Shown: positions 55,601 to 64,000 of the stretch, piece by piece
Numbering within the stretch: the stretch's first letter is position 1
How the letters are laid out: the number at the start of each line of letters is the position of its first letter
Assembly: GCF_003627955.1 (NCBI RefSeq)
Contig: NZ_RBWS01000017.1
Location: 105,324 to 169,323 of the forward strand
Origin: Sphingobacterium puteale
GTDB taxonomy: Bacteria; Bacteroidota; Bacteroidia; Sphingobacteriales; Sphingobacteriaceae
Direction: 5' to 3'
Length of the DNA stretch: 64,000 nucleotides
Position numbers and translations under genes: made by a program
The notes under the pieces: model-generated
What the model saw: only the letters and a program-made list of their open reading frames with translations
What the model was told of the DNA's origin: nothing
The model's database searches: none

Positions 55601-56226
55601 ATTACATTGGCGAAAAGGAAAGGCAACGTCAAATAATCGCAAAGTATTTTGATGGTTCAATGTTCCTTTACAAAAAGGATAAATATTTACAGACTAATCT
55701 AATGAAAAAGCTAAAGTATTTTGATAAGGAATTGGCGGTTTTAATTGCTAAAGCTTTTTATAACGAGTATCTTCCACCATCTAAAAACTTCAGTTACGAA
55801 ACTGAAGTTTTTATTGAAACTGCTGAAGATATAGGTGGTGAATGGATGCGCGAAAAGATTAAAACCATAACCGAACACTATCTAAATCAGATAAAAGTTG
55901 ACAATAAATATGCCTCACATTTAATTGAAAGACCCCTTCGTGCTTTGACTAAGATAGGAAGAGCTGATGATGAAGATTGGCTTTTAGAAAAGCTACCATA
56001 TTTTGAATTTGATGCAGGAGCTGAATATAATCAATTACGTAGAGCTATAGAATGCTTTGCATCTATAGGTAGTAAAAAAACACTACCTGTTTTGATTAAA
56101 ATGAGTGAGAAATATCAAATGGTAGATTCTGTAATGAACATTCTGCAGTTTTCGTATAATAATATTTGCAGTAGAGAAAAAATTCCTATGGAAGACATTC
56201 AGCAATTCTCCCCTTCAAAAAATTAG
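52636..56226 (+). CDS. PD-(D/E)xK-like/NACHT/HEAT protein, probable anti-phage NLR-like sensor-effector
   Basis: 1196 residues. Residues 1-150 look like the restriction-type HSDR_N nuclease fold: HRPDFIICID near 67 gives the Asp, FIIDSKG near 87 gives the D-x-K, and a later helix has QLKSYA. A NACHT-type P-loop domain follows, with Walker A GETGAGKTS near 268, Walker B VFFLDAFDEIEE near 345 and the ITTRPNN sensor strand. The last ~550 residues are helical repeats of HEAT type (e.g. around 650-900). NACHT proteins of this order act in bacterial anti-phage immunity, the repeats sensing a phage product and the nuclease being the effector. That role here is inference; no neighbour gene is needed. 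Confidence 0.75.
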   Translation: MGKFLEQFKGMVYSNEAEVSQNFIIPLLTQYLGYSITEIIPEKNFPAQDIFSGVRFSERGSKGLIHRPDFIICIDGDLSKSRFIIDSKGPGQSLEDHIGQLKSYATSVGKNFLMITNGKVLLVYDVNTLIFRAEGIEELQLKLDVLNDLLGRKNQLFKSQIEILREFNFNEAVSQNLVEKFGNEKLRKELQISDFKNYLKVVKEKFENWHLPNDRFKAINNIELKKIDPNYLLLFKLHSINEPIKNEENKLKFVQIETTYNINKKVFVGETGAGKTSFLKFLHHRTAENALEGIDVKIPIFIALKEIGNGYTLENLISSALIRYGYKGKDFEERNSITQFVFFLDAFDEIEESFKQEVCNAIENLSSQYECFITTRPNNLPMLNSAVIFDICPLNDTQVEKVARHYLGSGYYRFQNQIEKNDLTQESRNTLLLLFMISLYKEKNYLPDSVAKIVNELVERVKLWQDSRNMRPSRLKWEQVSRILAELGYWIMKHNAVSIKLFDAEPIIIEMLNEFEQTRKIKPGVTVNEVVDELTTTGLIIVGEDHLFFWHRLFLNHFSALSLQNNLNQIEELSSDEKWDIAIITLATRVNDVTIIIKSLKNRLWLSAYCLTENSNCNKEIKDIVVSRLIEQVGSPVPNNRSNAISFLEKINDERVQNFFMDCFESTQHKDVKMMCLSAMALNTSMRAKDIIFSQVDWDESSFFHGRSSQAYIVQALSHFGDQGYIQIISNWEKYSNYPLEETCKRIFQRLQRNNNLNQGLVDRLQNLFFKELRKNSAYGAKLEAIADILSKVPNLKFAEEVLDKFLNQEDSVSSYRSVFKILKNSPNIQLVEKIKDALFNENLDSYKCELLSKILKHSNAVIPKEIFHELINHKNTNVASYCLHALNRFPYQDVEKEVERHLYGEQAQLQSWALKILVDNGKIINLIRENRFPNHFYTPTAHILLEAVRRFHLIEAIPILQTIQDELSYGKMYLGEYILAYELAGTFNYIGEKERQRQIIAKYFDGSMFLYKKDKYLQTNLMKKLKYFDKELAVLIAKAFYNEYLPPSKNFSYETEVFIETAEDIGGEWMREKIKTITEHYLNQIKVDNKYASHLIERPLRALTKIGRADDEDWLLEKLPYFEFDAGAEYNQLRRAIECFASIGSKKTLPVLIKMSEKYQMVDSVMNILQFSYNNICSREKIPMEDIQQFSPSKN

Positions 56227-56381
56227 AAAATCGAATACGTAGAAGTTACTTGCCACGATTCTTCAATAAGGTAATGGATTATAACACCCAAGTTGTCATT
56301 GGATTAAAATCTATTATTAGAGCGTATGTCTAAATTCAATATGTAGTTAGGTGGGTTAATCCAAAGTCAATAGAAATAAGA

Positions 56382-56405
56382 AAGGAGCCTACTTAAAGGC
56401 TCCTT
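56382..56405. terminator. Terminator between the two large convergent genes
   Basis: AAGGAGCC (56382-56389) pairs perfectly with GGCTCCTT (56398-56405). Confidence 0.65.
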
Positions 56406-56423
56406 AATTCTTCAGATCAAATA

Positions 56424-59400
56424 TTATTTACGTTTCTTTTTATATTTATCAAATTGAGAAAGGTCAATTTTGCCTAAAACTTTTGGTTGTTTAATTGAGA
56501 CTTTTTCAACTTCAAAATTCTTTTCAATTTTGGTAGGCTCAATTATTTTTTCAATAGCAAGCGGTTCTTCAATTAATTCGTCTATAAGATCATAACCTTC
56601 AATATCAACGGAATCTGAATTTACTGCTATATTATCAATTCCTATTTTTTTCACTTCCCAAGCCATAAGTTGATCCTGTCTAAATCCAATATAGAAATTA
56701 ACATTTGTCAATTCATCCCGATCTTTTTCAAAACCTCCATTTGATGGTACAAAAAATGCATCCAAGCCACATCTTAATTTAATTCTTCCTTTTTGTCTAT
56801 CATCTATTAAAGCGATAGTACCCTCAACCCTTCCTAAAAATTCGGTTTTGTCAAAAAATCTAGTATTGGGATTCATTTTGCCGACTTTTGTATGACTAGT
56901 CAATATTTTAATACCCTCTCCTTTTCCGTACCATTCAAAACTAAATTTATCATTTACTTTTCTTTCTTTACATTCTTTAATATAAGCCTTCGCCTCGTTC
57001 AAAGTAAAATCACTTACGCTGTCTCCTTCAGAAATTGCCTTACATGCATATAGAACATACAAATAATAAGTGGCTTCAAGGTGTGGAATTTCATATTTTC
57101 CGCTGTTGTTATACCATAATTTGATGATACTAATAGCATCATCCAAACTCGTGTATCCTTTTGAATGCCTCACTGCTTGCAGCCACATCTTAGCATGAAC
57201 AGTGTTATCAGGTTCATCCTCGATATTCTGCAAAATAACCTTAATTATACTTTCAAACTCAAAAGGACTTAATTTATTCCACGCTTCTGGAAATTTTTTA
57301 AAATTATTGTCTACTTTACTTGCCAAGGTAGAATAGATAAACATTCTTCTGTAATAGGGACGAAGATCCCTGTCGGAAGAATTGGCAAGCTGTTTAAATT
57401 TATCAACAGAGCTAGAATATTCGCCTTGTAGTCGAAATAACTTTCCTTCGCAATCTTGGATCATTCTTTTTGATTTTTCAATGATCAATGACTGATCTAA
57501 ATCGGTAGAAAGCTCAATTATATATTTAGCTTCATCTATCAAATTCATAATTTCAGACAGCTGATTGTCATACCATTTATATTCTTTATTAGTCAAAAAA
57601 TCAAATTGATTGTTTGACTTGCTTAATCTACGTCCATTATTTATTACCTGAATTAGCATTTGGACTTGTGCTGTGTGACTATGTAAATTGTGAGGGTTTA
57701 TCGCTCTACTTTTCTCAAAATCTTCATTTGCAGTCTCTGTCAGCTCTTTAATAAACTCTTCTAACTCAGATATTTCATCTTCATTTAATTTTGAAATATC
57801 TGACCGAATAAGAAATTCTATTCTCCTTCTACTACTCATTCCTTTAAGGTGCCATAAATTATAATCATTTTCACCTAATTCAATCGCTTGCGTGATTTCA
57901 TCGTACGCTTTTTCAAAATCAAGTTGTTCTGTTGCCTTCTCATATAAAAATCTTCCAAGATGACCTCTTAAATGGGACTCATTTGGATAGCTATCAACTA
58001 ATGCCTTTAAAACATTGTATTGTTCTTCTTTTTTACCGATATGCCTTATTAAAGTTGAGAACTTTCTATCTGCTCCTGATGAATATTCATAATTATCATC
58101 CTGACCTAATACATCTTCATTATCTCTATTGAGAAACAAACTTTTAAACATGTCTCTAAGATCATCCGTTAATGTTGCGTGATTTGCCTTGCATGTTTTA
58201 ATTAGGTCTATTGACCAACGTGCTAAGAAATCTTTCCAATTACCTTTTTTGGCTTTATTTAAACCTACAAAAGTTAAAGCCATTTGCTCCTCTGCAAATA
58301 GATTAAATCTTGGTCTCCAATAATTCGTTTCTTCATATTCTTCATCAAGTTCATGAATAAACAATTTTAGAATGTATTTTTCGTCCTCTTTTTTGTTTAG
58401 GTAATCAGAACTTAGACTACCATTTTCAAATAAATTTGAGAACCACAAATCCATAGTACTTATTTGCGCATAATAATAAATCATTGAAGCAAATCCAATA
58501 AATTTCAAATGATTTTGTGGCAATTTATTAAGATGATATAATATATAATCTTCTAACTTAGAAGATGAGTATTCTTCTTGATATGCAGTAATTGCGAAAT
58601 CAATAACTTCACATGCACCAGGATTTTTTAATTTTAATTTCTTTAATTCTTCTTTTGCAATAGAAGATGCTGATTGAAAATATTTTGAGTAAAATTTATC
58701 CCTCTCAATCAAATCAATAGTTTTGTCACTAAGAATTAATGTTTTGCTTTTATCGCTACCCCTATAATCTCCATTAAAAGAACGAATTACATAAAGAACA
58801 ACAACATGTTTTTTGTCCTCATTTATCTTCCTAATGAGTGCGTTTAATTCGTTTTGTGTAACGAGAAAAGCTTCCACAACTGCCAGAATTGGTTTTTGAG
58901 TTAATTCAGATAATTCAAAAAGAACTTGGTTTGTTTTGTCCCGATAATACTTATCTATTATTACTGTTGGATATTTCCTCATAAAAGTATAAGCCATCCT
59001 CCGGGATAATGTGGTTCCCCCCGCACCTGGCTTGTGCCTTAATTCAACAACAAATCCACCTTTATTATGATCTAACCATTTTTGTAACATTGCTGTTAAA
59101 TCTGTTGAAATATGTCTGGTAGCATCAAGATCAGCTACCAAATCATTCCAACTAATGGTTTCGCCTTTGTAAAAGTTATTATCTTCATTGTCTATTTCAA
59201 CGTTTATTATGGATTGATGTAAGATTTCAACCCCTTTCGACTGCATGGAGTAGAAACTACTTGAAATATCAACGAAGCTATCGCTGTCGTTCTGTCCACG
59301 ACAAGGAATCTGCTTCAAATTACTTTCGTACGTATCAACAGTTGGTATTAGAGATCTCTCAATACCTGCAATAATAAGTTCCAAGGGTATATTGTGGAGC

Positions 59401-60491
59401 AAAACATCATAAAACCGGAACTCATCTTCCAGTCGATTTAATTTTTCGCTATCGTTGTAAGCTATTACATGTTTTGCAAAACCACGATTTGATATACTTT
59501 CGTCTACTGCCCTTATTATTTCCTGAATATAATCTCGTTCATCATATAAATAAACATATGTAGTATTTTGAACTTTTTCAATTAAATATTCTTCAATTAA
59601 TCTCTTTAAAAAAGAGGCATATTTTAAATCGCTTCTCCAGTTCCTTGGATCTGTTGAGATAGTACCTGGAATTGAAGAAATTCCGTTTGCGAAAATATAG
59701 TTTAAGGTATAATGAGAAACATTAATTATTCTTTCCCTTTTATCTTTTTCTTCAATTGAAATCGGCCTGATTTGGTATTTCCCTGGATTTTTTGATAAGG
59801 CTTTGAATAGTCCATTTTCTTTAGTTTCAGGATTGAAATCAATAATCATACTCCAATTTATCCTAGAAAAAATTGAGAATTGATTTTCACTTAAATTGTC
59901 AAAATTCGGTGGAACAATTAAAACATAACTGCGGTCTTTATTGAATTGATTGCAATCCAAAAAGAAATCACTCCAAATTAAACTATCATTCGACTTAATG
60001 ATAGTTTTCCCATTTTCAAAATCTAATAGAGAACTTGGGACCGAACTGTTCAAAAATGTTTTATAAAACCATTCTAATACATTCTTGTACTGTATGATAC
60101 AGAGCTTTACATCATCATCACTTACTTCTTGATTTACAGAAATTGAATCATGAGAGCCTGAGTTTCCTCCCCAATGAATATCTTTTAACCTATGAAAAAT
60201 AGTCTGATTGAGCCATCTTTTATCATTAACTATTTTAATCAAATCATTCAATAATAAAGTTTTAATATCTCGTTTGCTTTTTGGATTAAGATTAATATCT
60301 ACCTCGCCTAAAATTATCTTCTCCCCATCGACTTCTCCCATTTTATTTAGGATTATTGCACGACATATAGCCTCAGCTGCCTTCCTTAAATTGTTTAAGG
60401 TATTTTCTTTGTTACCTCTGTTATAATCTTCAATTGCCGTTTCCGTATGAGAATTAATATTTTTGATTTTATAATTGAATTTTGGTGTCAT
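56424..60491 (-). CDS. SAMD9-like multidomain STAND-type NTPase (DUF4145/HEPN-like, P-loop, helical repeats, OB-like)
   Basis: 1355 residues. Residues ~8-150 look like DUF4145/HEPN (LRKAAEAICRAIILNK; HRLKDIHWGGNSGSH near 107). A central region (~155-450) has alternating strands and helices with no name I can give; in SAMD9 the same place is SIR2-like. The P-loop is HKPGAGGTT near 487 with the acidic KPILAVVEAF near 537. Residues ~760-1170 are TPR-like helices, and the C-terminus (about 1220-1285) has an OB/cold-shock-like pattern (KGRIKLRCGLDAFFVP; NFYIGFRQDQLMAWEV). This order, with the unusual double-Gly P-loop, matches the animal SAMD9 family. A defence role is inference. Confidence 0.65.
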   Translation of the reverse strand: MTPKFNYKIKNINSHTETAIEDYNRGNKENTLNNLRKAAEAICRAIILNKMGEVDGEKIILGEVDINLNPKSKRDIKTLLLNDLIKIVNDKRWLNQTIFHRLKDIHWGGNSGSHDSISVNQEVSDDDVKLCIIQYKNVLEWFYKTFLNSSVPSSLLDFENGKTIIKSNDSLIWSDFFLDCNQFNKDRSYVLIVPPNFDNLSENQFSIFSRINWSMIIDFNPETKENGLFKALSKNPGKYQIRPISIEEKDKRERIINVSHYTLNYIFANGISSIPGTISTDPRNWRSDLKYASFLKRLIEEYLIEKVQNTTYVYLYDERDYIQEIIRAVDESISNRGFAKHVIAYNDSEKLNRLEDEFRFYDVLLHNIPLELIIAGIERSLIPTVDTYESNLKQIPCRGQNDSDSFVDISSSFYSMQSKGVEILHQSIINVEIDNEDNNFYKGETISWNDLVADLDATRHISTDLTAMLQKWLDHNKGGFVVELRHKPGAGGTTLSRRMAYTFMRKYPTVIIDKYYRDKTNQVLFELSELTQKPILAVVEAFLVTQNELNALIRKINEDKKHVVVLYVIRSFNGDYRGSDKSKTLILSDKTIDLIERDKFYSKYFQSASSIAKEELKKLKLKNPGACEVIDFAITAYQEEYSSSKLEDYILYHLNKLPQNHLKFIGFASMIYYYAQISTMDLWFSNLFENGSLSSDYLNKKEDEKYILKLFIHELDEEYEETNYWRPRFNLFAEEQMALTFVGLNKAKKGNWKDFLARWSIDLIKTCKANHATLTDDLRDMFKSLFLNRDNEDVLGQDDNYEYSSGADRKFSTLIRHIGKKEEQYNVLKALVDSYPNESHLRGHLGRFLYEKATEQLDFEKAYDEITQAIELGENDYNLWHLKGMSSRRRIEFLIRSDISKLNEDEISELEEFIKELTETANEDFEKSRAINPHNLHSHTAQVQMLIQVINNGRRLSKSNNQFDFLTNKEYKWYDNQLSEIMNLIDEAKYIIELSTDLDQSLIIEKSKRMIQDCEGKLFRLQGEYSSSVDKFKQLANSSDRDLRPYYRRMFIYSTLASKVDNNFKKFPEAWNKLSPFEFESIIKVILQNIEDEPDNTVHAKMWLQAVRHSKGYTSLDDAISIIKLWYNNSGKYEIPHLEATYYLYVLYACKAISEGDSVSDFTLNEAKAYIKECKERKVNDKFSFEWYGKGEGIKILTSHTKVGKMNPNTRFFDKTEFLGRVEGTIALIDDRQKGRIKLRCGLDAFFVPSNGGFEKDRDELTNVNFYIGFRQDQLMAWEVKKIGIDNIAVNSDSVDIEGYDLIDELIEEPLAIEKIIEPTKIEKNFEVEKVSIKQPKVLGKIDLSQFDKYKKKRK

Positions 60492-60876
60492 ATTAATAGA
60501 TTAATAGTTTTAAAGATTAGGGCAAGTGCAATTTAATAATAAATTTCAGTAAAGTATAAAAAACATAATATTAATCATGTATCGAAAATATTGGGAATCT
60601 AGTCATATGATTTATTTTACCAATTAACCTTTATTGTGGTTAAATAATTTTAAAATAATTTTTACGAAATCTTAGATTTTACTATCTAAATTCTTAAAAT
60701 TGATCCAAAAAAATTTCAGGAATTCCTCTATTTGTAATCGGTAAATCAGAATGGTTCTTCGCCAATTTTGATGCATCTAATACCCTTTCCTATAAAAGTC
60801 AATTAATTGTTTGATTATCAGCAACATAACGACTTAAAAACTTGTTTAAGTAATACTTTTTTCGTAGCTTAAAGTA
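60492..60876. other. AT-rich intergenic region, probable ISL3 left end
   Basis: Holds the promoter of the large NTPase gene. GGTTCTTC at 60753 onward may be the left inverted repeat of the ISL3 element, by loose likeness to ISL3-type ends; the partner repeat is not available because the right end is lost. Confidence 0.35.
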
Positions 60877-62310
60877 TTGATAATCAGATATTTTTCAGTG
60901 AATTCAAGCAATACTTTTAACTTAAAAACTACAGGTCTATTTTATGGTGACAGAGAAACTAAGATATACAGTTCAGATGTACATGGTACAACAATACGTC
61001 TATTTGCAAAAAGAACAGGAGCTCGTTCTAAGTGTCCAAGATGTATGAAATACAGCGCCATTGTGCGCTCTTCCTATGTAAGAAAACTCGTAGATCTACC
61101 CTTGGCGGCGAGTTCAGTTCTTATAATGCTTGAGGTACGCCGCTTTGCCTGCAAAAATATTGACTGTGAAAAGCAGATATTTTCAGAAAGGTGCAATAAT
61201 TTAACTGAACCTTATTCTAGACGTACAAATAGAGCTTCCGAATATTTAAAGAAGTTTTTCATTGAGATTTCGGCTAATAAAGGCGCTTACTTTTCTAGAA
61301 TATTGAATATCCCTGTCAGCAACAATACTTGTCTTAGGATGGTCAAATCCATGCCTATGACCACAAATAAACAATTGTATTGCATCGGTATTGATGATTG
61401 GGCAAAGAGAAAGGGAATGAACTATGGAACAATAATCGTTGACGCATATACGGGACGCCCCATAGATATTCTGGACAGTAGGGATTCCAGTGATGTTGTC
61501 AAATGGCTATCCCGTCATAAAGAAATAGAGTATGTAACTCGGGATCGAGCCACAGCCTATGCCAGTGCCATCGCCAAAGCTATTCCGGACGCAAAGCAGA
61601 TTGCCGACAGGTTCCATTTAGTAAAAAATTTAAGTGATGCTATTCAAGACGAAATTCGGCAAGAATACAGCTATTTAAAGACGGTTTCTAAAGCTATTCA
61701 TGCCAAGACAGAATCAAAAAAACCTCCTGATATTGAAACGAATTTGGATTCCGAGAACTATACTAAAGAAAATATTAAGCAGAATATCTCGTCTGGTATG
61801 TTGGAGAAAGAAGAAAAACTTGTTCAGATGATTAAAATGAAGGAAAATGGATGCAGCATTTCTGAAATAGCTCGAAAAACACAAACTAACTGGCGCACCG
61901 TTGAAAAATATTTAGAACACGGAATACCTTCAACGGAGAGGAGTACATCTGTAAATTATAATAGATATATAAACGAAATCAAACACATGTGCAGTTTGAA
62001 AATCAATCCTACTGCCATGTTTAGATCCTTAAATGATATAGGGCTAAAATGTTGTGAACGATCGTTCACTAGATGGTTTAGCTTAAATTTTCCAGATTAT
62101 AAACATAAAGGGAATCGAACATATGCTAAACCCTTAAAAATCAATAATCCTGATATCGTGACTAATTTCATTCCTTTACCTTTACCCAAAATGCTATCAA
62201 TTTATGTGACAAATTCAGAATTTGGAGTTGCGAAAGATACGGGAGAATGCTCACAGGAAAGGCAAACCGTTGATAAACGTATCCGTCCTATGAAGTACAT
62301 ATTGACTTAG
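60877..62310 (+). pseudogene. ISL3-family transposase, truncated
   Basis: 477 codons from a TTG; a GTG at 60898 is the likelier start (reads VNSSNTFNLK). It has the N-terminal zinc ribbon (CPRC and CKNIDC), helix-turn-helix, and the first two acidic residues of the DDE site (GIDDWAKRKG near 172; RDRATAY near 221), plus the inserted HTH (CSISEIARKTQTNWRTVEKY). After KDTGECSQE near residue 461 the sequence departs from the family, and the C-terminal part with the catalytic Glu is missing. The break coincides with the start of an IS66 element. Confidence 0.8.
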
Positions 62311-62336
62311 ATCCCATTAGGCTTTAGCTTTGTTGT

Positions 62337-62621
62337 ATGAACAACTTAGAAGAAAAACGTGTGCGTATGCTGTCTATGATAGCAGACTGGCAGCAGAGTG
62401 GAAAAAGCAAGAAAGCTTATTGCGCGGAAAATGGGATCAACGAAGCGACCTTTTATTATTGGTTTTCGCGCAGTAAAGAAAATGACACTTCCAGGGGTAG
62501 CTTCATAACAATCGATAAGGCGGCCAGAAGGAACGATATTGAGGTTATTTATCCCAACGGTGTACGTATAAAGATCGAAAATGATCTTGCTCTTCTATCC
62601 CAACTGATCCGTCTGTACTGA
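62337..62621 (+). CDS. tnpA: IS66-family TnpA accessory protein
   Basis: 94 residues with the IS66 Orf1 pattern: SMIADWQQSGKSKKAYC, then the HTH NGINEATFYYWF, and a short C-terminal beta segment. Its stop codon overlaps the TnpB start by one base, typical of IS66. Confidence 0.85.
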   Translation: MNNLEEKRVRMLSMIADWQQSGKSKKAYCAENGINEATFYYWFSRSKENDTSRGSFITIDKAARRNDIEVIYPNGVRIKIENDLALLSQLIRLY

Positions 62622-62959
62622 TGTTTGCGTTGGGTTCATCGCATCGCTTTTATCTTTACGATAGCCACTGTGATATGCGAAAATCTTTTGATGGGCTCTG
62701 CGGACTGATCAGTTCAGGGATGCAACGCCAGGCTACCAGTGGTGAGGTTTTCGTATTTCTGAACCGTAGCCGTACGCATATGAAGCTGTTGCATTGGGAA
62801 AAAGGAGGCTTTGTCCTTTATTATAAGCGTCTGGAGAGCGGTACTTTTTTGCCGCCGGGCATAAAAGACGGTGAACTGTCCTGGAGTGACCTGGTATTGA
62901 TGGTCGAAGGTATACAGGTGGTAAAAAGTATTCAAAAAAGACGTTTTTCTTTTCCTTAA
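62621..62959 (+). CDS. tnpB: IS66-family TnpB protein
   Basis: 112 residues with the family core DMRKSFDGLCGLI, GEVFVFLNRSRTHMKLLHWEKGG split by short loops, and FVLYYKRLESGTF. TnpB is needed for IS66 movement, but its chemistry is unknown. Overlaps TnpA by one base; TnpC follows after 48 bp. Confidence 0.88.
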   Translation: MFALGSSHRFYLYDSHCDMRKSFDGLCGLISSGMQRQATSGEVFVFLNRSRTHMKLLHWEKGGFVLYYKRLESGTFLPPGIKDGELSWSDLVLMVEGIQVVKSIQKRRFSFP

Positions 62960-63007
62960 AAATGCTTTTAAATATGTATAAAGCAACTTTTTGCGTATCT
63001 TTATGCT

Positions 63008-64000
63008 ATGGAAACAGCACTGGAAAACCTCTCGAAAGAAGACCTTCTCAAGGTCATTTCCAGTCGTGACCAAACTCTTTCTGAGCGAGATGAAAAGATA
63101 GTTTATCTGGAAGCTCAGCTTTCCATGTACAAGCGGATGCAGTTCGGGCAGAAGCGCGAACGCTTTGAGGGTGATCCCAACCAGACCATGCTTCCCTTTC
63201 AAACGGAGCCCGAAAAAGTAGAAGAGCAACAGCAGGAAATCAAAAAAAAGATCGAGTATGTACGTAAACGACCCAATCATAAGGGACGTGCCAAATTGCC
63301 TTCACACCTTCCTATAGAAGAGGTTGAGATCCACCCAGAGGGAGATCTGTCGGAAATGGTGTGTATAGGCAAAGAGATCACCGAAGAACTGGAATGCGAA
63401 CCTGCAAAGTTCTATATCAAACGCTATATCCGCTATAAATATGCGCCCAAAGACGGATCAGGCGTCTCCATTGCCGAACTTCCCGAACGGGTGATCGACA
63501 AAGGTATAGCAGGGCCGGGCTTACTGGCAATGATATTGGTCGGGAAATATATGGACCATATGCCGCTATACCGACAGAAGCAGGTCTTCGCAAGGGAAAA
63601 CATACAGATCCCCTCATCAACGATCGAAGGATGGACCAGACAGGCACTGGAAAAACTGGAACCGTTATATGAAAATCTTGTCTTCGATACCAAGGCAATG
63701 GGTTATTTGCAAGTCGATGAAACGCCAATAAAAGTACTGGACAGCGATAAAAAAGGTGCTGCCCATCAAGGTTATTATTGGGTATATCATGCTCCACTGG
63801 AGGGAACAGTGCTATTTGATTATAGTCCCACCCGTGGTGGTATTGCCGCTGTGCCCATGCTTGGAAACTTTAAAGGGTATCTCCAGACGGATGGCTATGC
63901 CGTAGTGCGACCTGCAAAGGTCATTGTCCAATTGTTCAACCAGGAAACTGGACACAGAACCTACCATGCTGTTGGTAGTAGCCTACTTCGACATGCGGGA
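63008..64000 (+). CDS. tnpC: IS66-family TnpC transposase (right end outside window)
   Basis: Open from the ATG at 63008 to the window edge, 331 residues. It has the N-terminal leucine-zipper-like helix, a region rich in Lys/Glu, the zinc-finger-like linker, and the DDE fold start (LQVDETP near 236; YLQTDGYA near 296). After DGYAV the residues (VRPAKVIVQLFNQ) do not follow the usual YExF...AHARR pattern, so a frameshift or recombination near 63905 is possible. The last catalytic Glu would lie beyond the window. Confidence 0.8.
   Translation, partial: METALENLSKEDLLKVISSRDQTLSERDEKIVYLEAQLSMYKRMQFGQKRERFEGDPNQTMLPFQTEPEKVEEQQQEIKKKIEYVRKRPNHKGRAKLPSHLPIEEVEIHPEGDLSEMVCIGKEITEELECEPAKFYIKRYIRYKYAPKDGSGVSIAELPERVIDKGIAGPGLLAMILVGKYMDHMPLYRQKQVFARENIQIPSSTIEGWTRQALEKLEPLYENLVFDTKAMGYLQVDETPIKVLDSDKKGAAHQGYYWVYHAPLEGTVLFDYSPTRGGIAAVPMLGNFKGYLQTDGYAVVRPAKVIVQLFNQETGHRTYHAVGSSLLRHAG

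Noticed and set aside
1..64000. CRISPR array, rRNA operon or complete tRNA
   Set aside because: No regularly spaced identical repeats of CRISPR size, no rRNA signature, and only tRNA 3' fragments near 48-49.7 kb.

Overview
The window looks like chromosomal DNA from a Sphingobacteriaceae-type Bacteroidota, probably Sphingobacterium or a close relative. The grounds are a SusC/SusD/thioredoxin operon, several TonB-dependent receptors with carboxypeptidase-regulatory N-terminal domains, DUF4142 and small lipoproteins, Bacteroidota-type tyrosine integrases, and AT-rich start regions mostly lacking Shine-Dalgarno sites. I see no rRNA, no complete tRNA and no CRISPR array.

Layout. 0-3.2 kb: end of a response regulator, a DUF421 membrane protein and a bacteriophytochrome histidine kinase. 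3.6-11.1 kb: a lipoprotein, then an iron-uptake block on the minus strand with two tandem TonB receptors, an AraC regulator, a siderophore-interacting FAD reductase and a small unknown protein. 11.4-13.7 kb: a decayed stretch with a cold-shock gene remnant, a frameshifted GAF-type pseudogene and two membrane proteins. 13.9-24.8 kb: an efflux cluster on the plus strand: TetR-like regulator, HMA-type metal-binding protein, small AraC-like regulator, NAD(P)H/2Fe-2S oxidoreductase, an HMA-AraC fusion regulator, then RND adaptor, RND pump, a TolC-type channel broken by a one-base homopolymer frameshift, and a DHA2-type MFS pump. 25-34.3 kb: stress and housekeeping genes (AlkD-like repair protein, peroxiredoxin with divergent HxlR regulator, flavin-binding protein, P-type ATPase, DUF4142 protein, M16 peptidase). 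34.4-40.4 kb: small accessory genes, including a DUF5675 cassette preceded by an exact 11-bp-period repeat array. 40.4-46.5 kb: SusC-SusD-TlpA-like operon.

47-64 kb is an accessory island. It opens with an HTH regulator and three successive tRNA 3'-end-like fragments, each followed by its own terminator. Two tyrosine integrases lie among them; one has an internal stop and the other a frameshift. Next come a secreted glycine-rich protein, a 1196-residue PD-(D/E)xK-like/NACHT/HEAT protein and, convergent with it, a 1355-residue protein whose order (DUF4145/HEPN-like, central region, GxGGTT P-loop, helical repeats, C-terminal OB-like fold) resembles the animal SAMD9 family. These two large NTPases are the best candidates for a poorly described, probably anti-phage, system. 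The island closes with an ISL3 transposase truncated at its end, apparently by an IS66 element that runs off the window.

Family assignments come from motif recognition by eye; no database search was run. Functions given for the island are inference.
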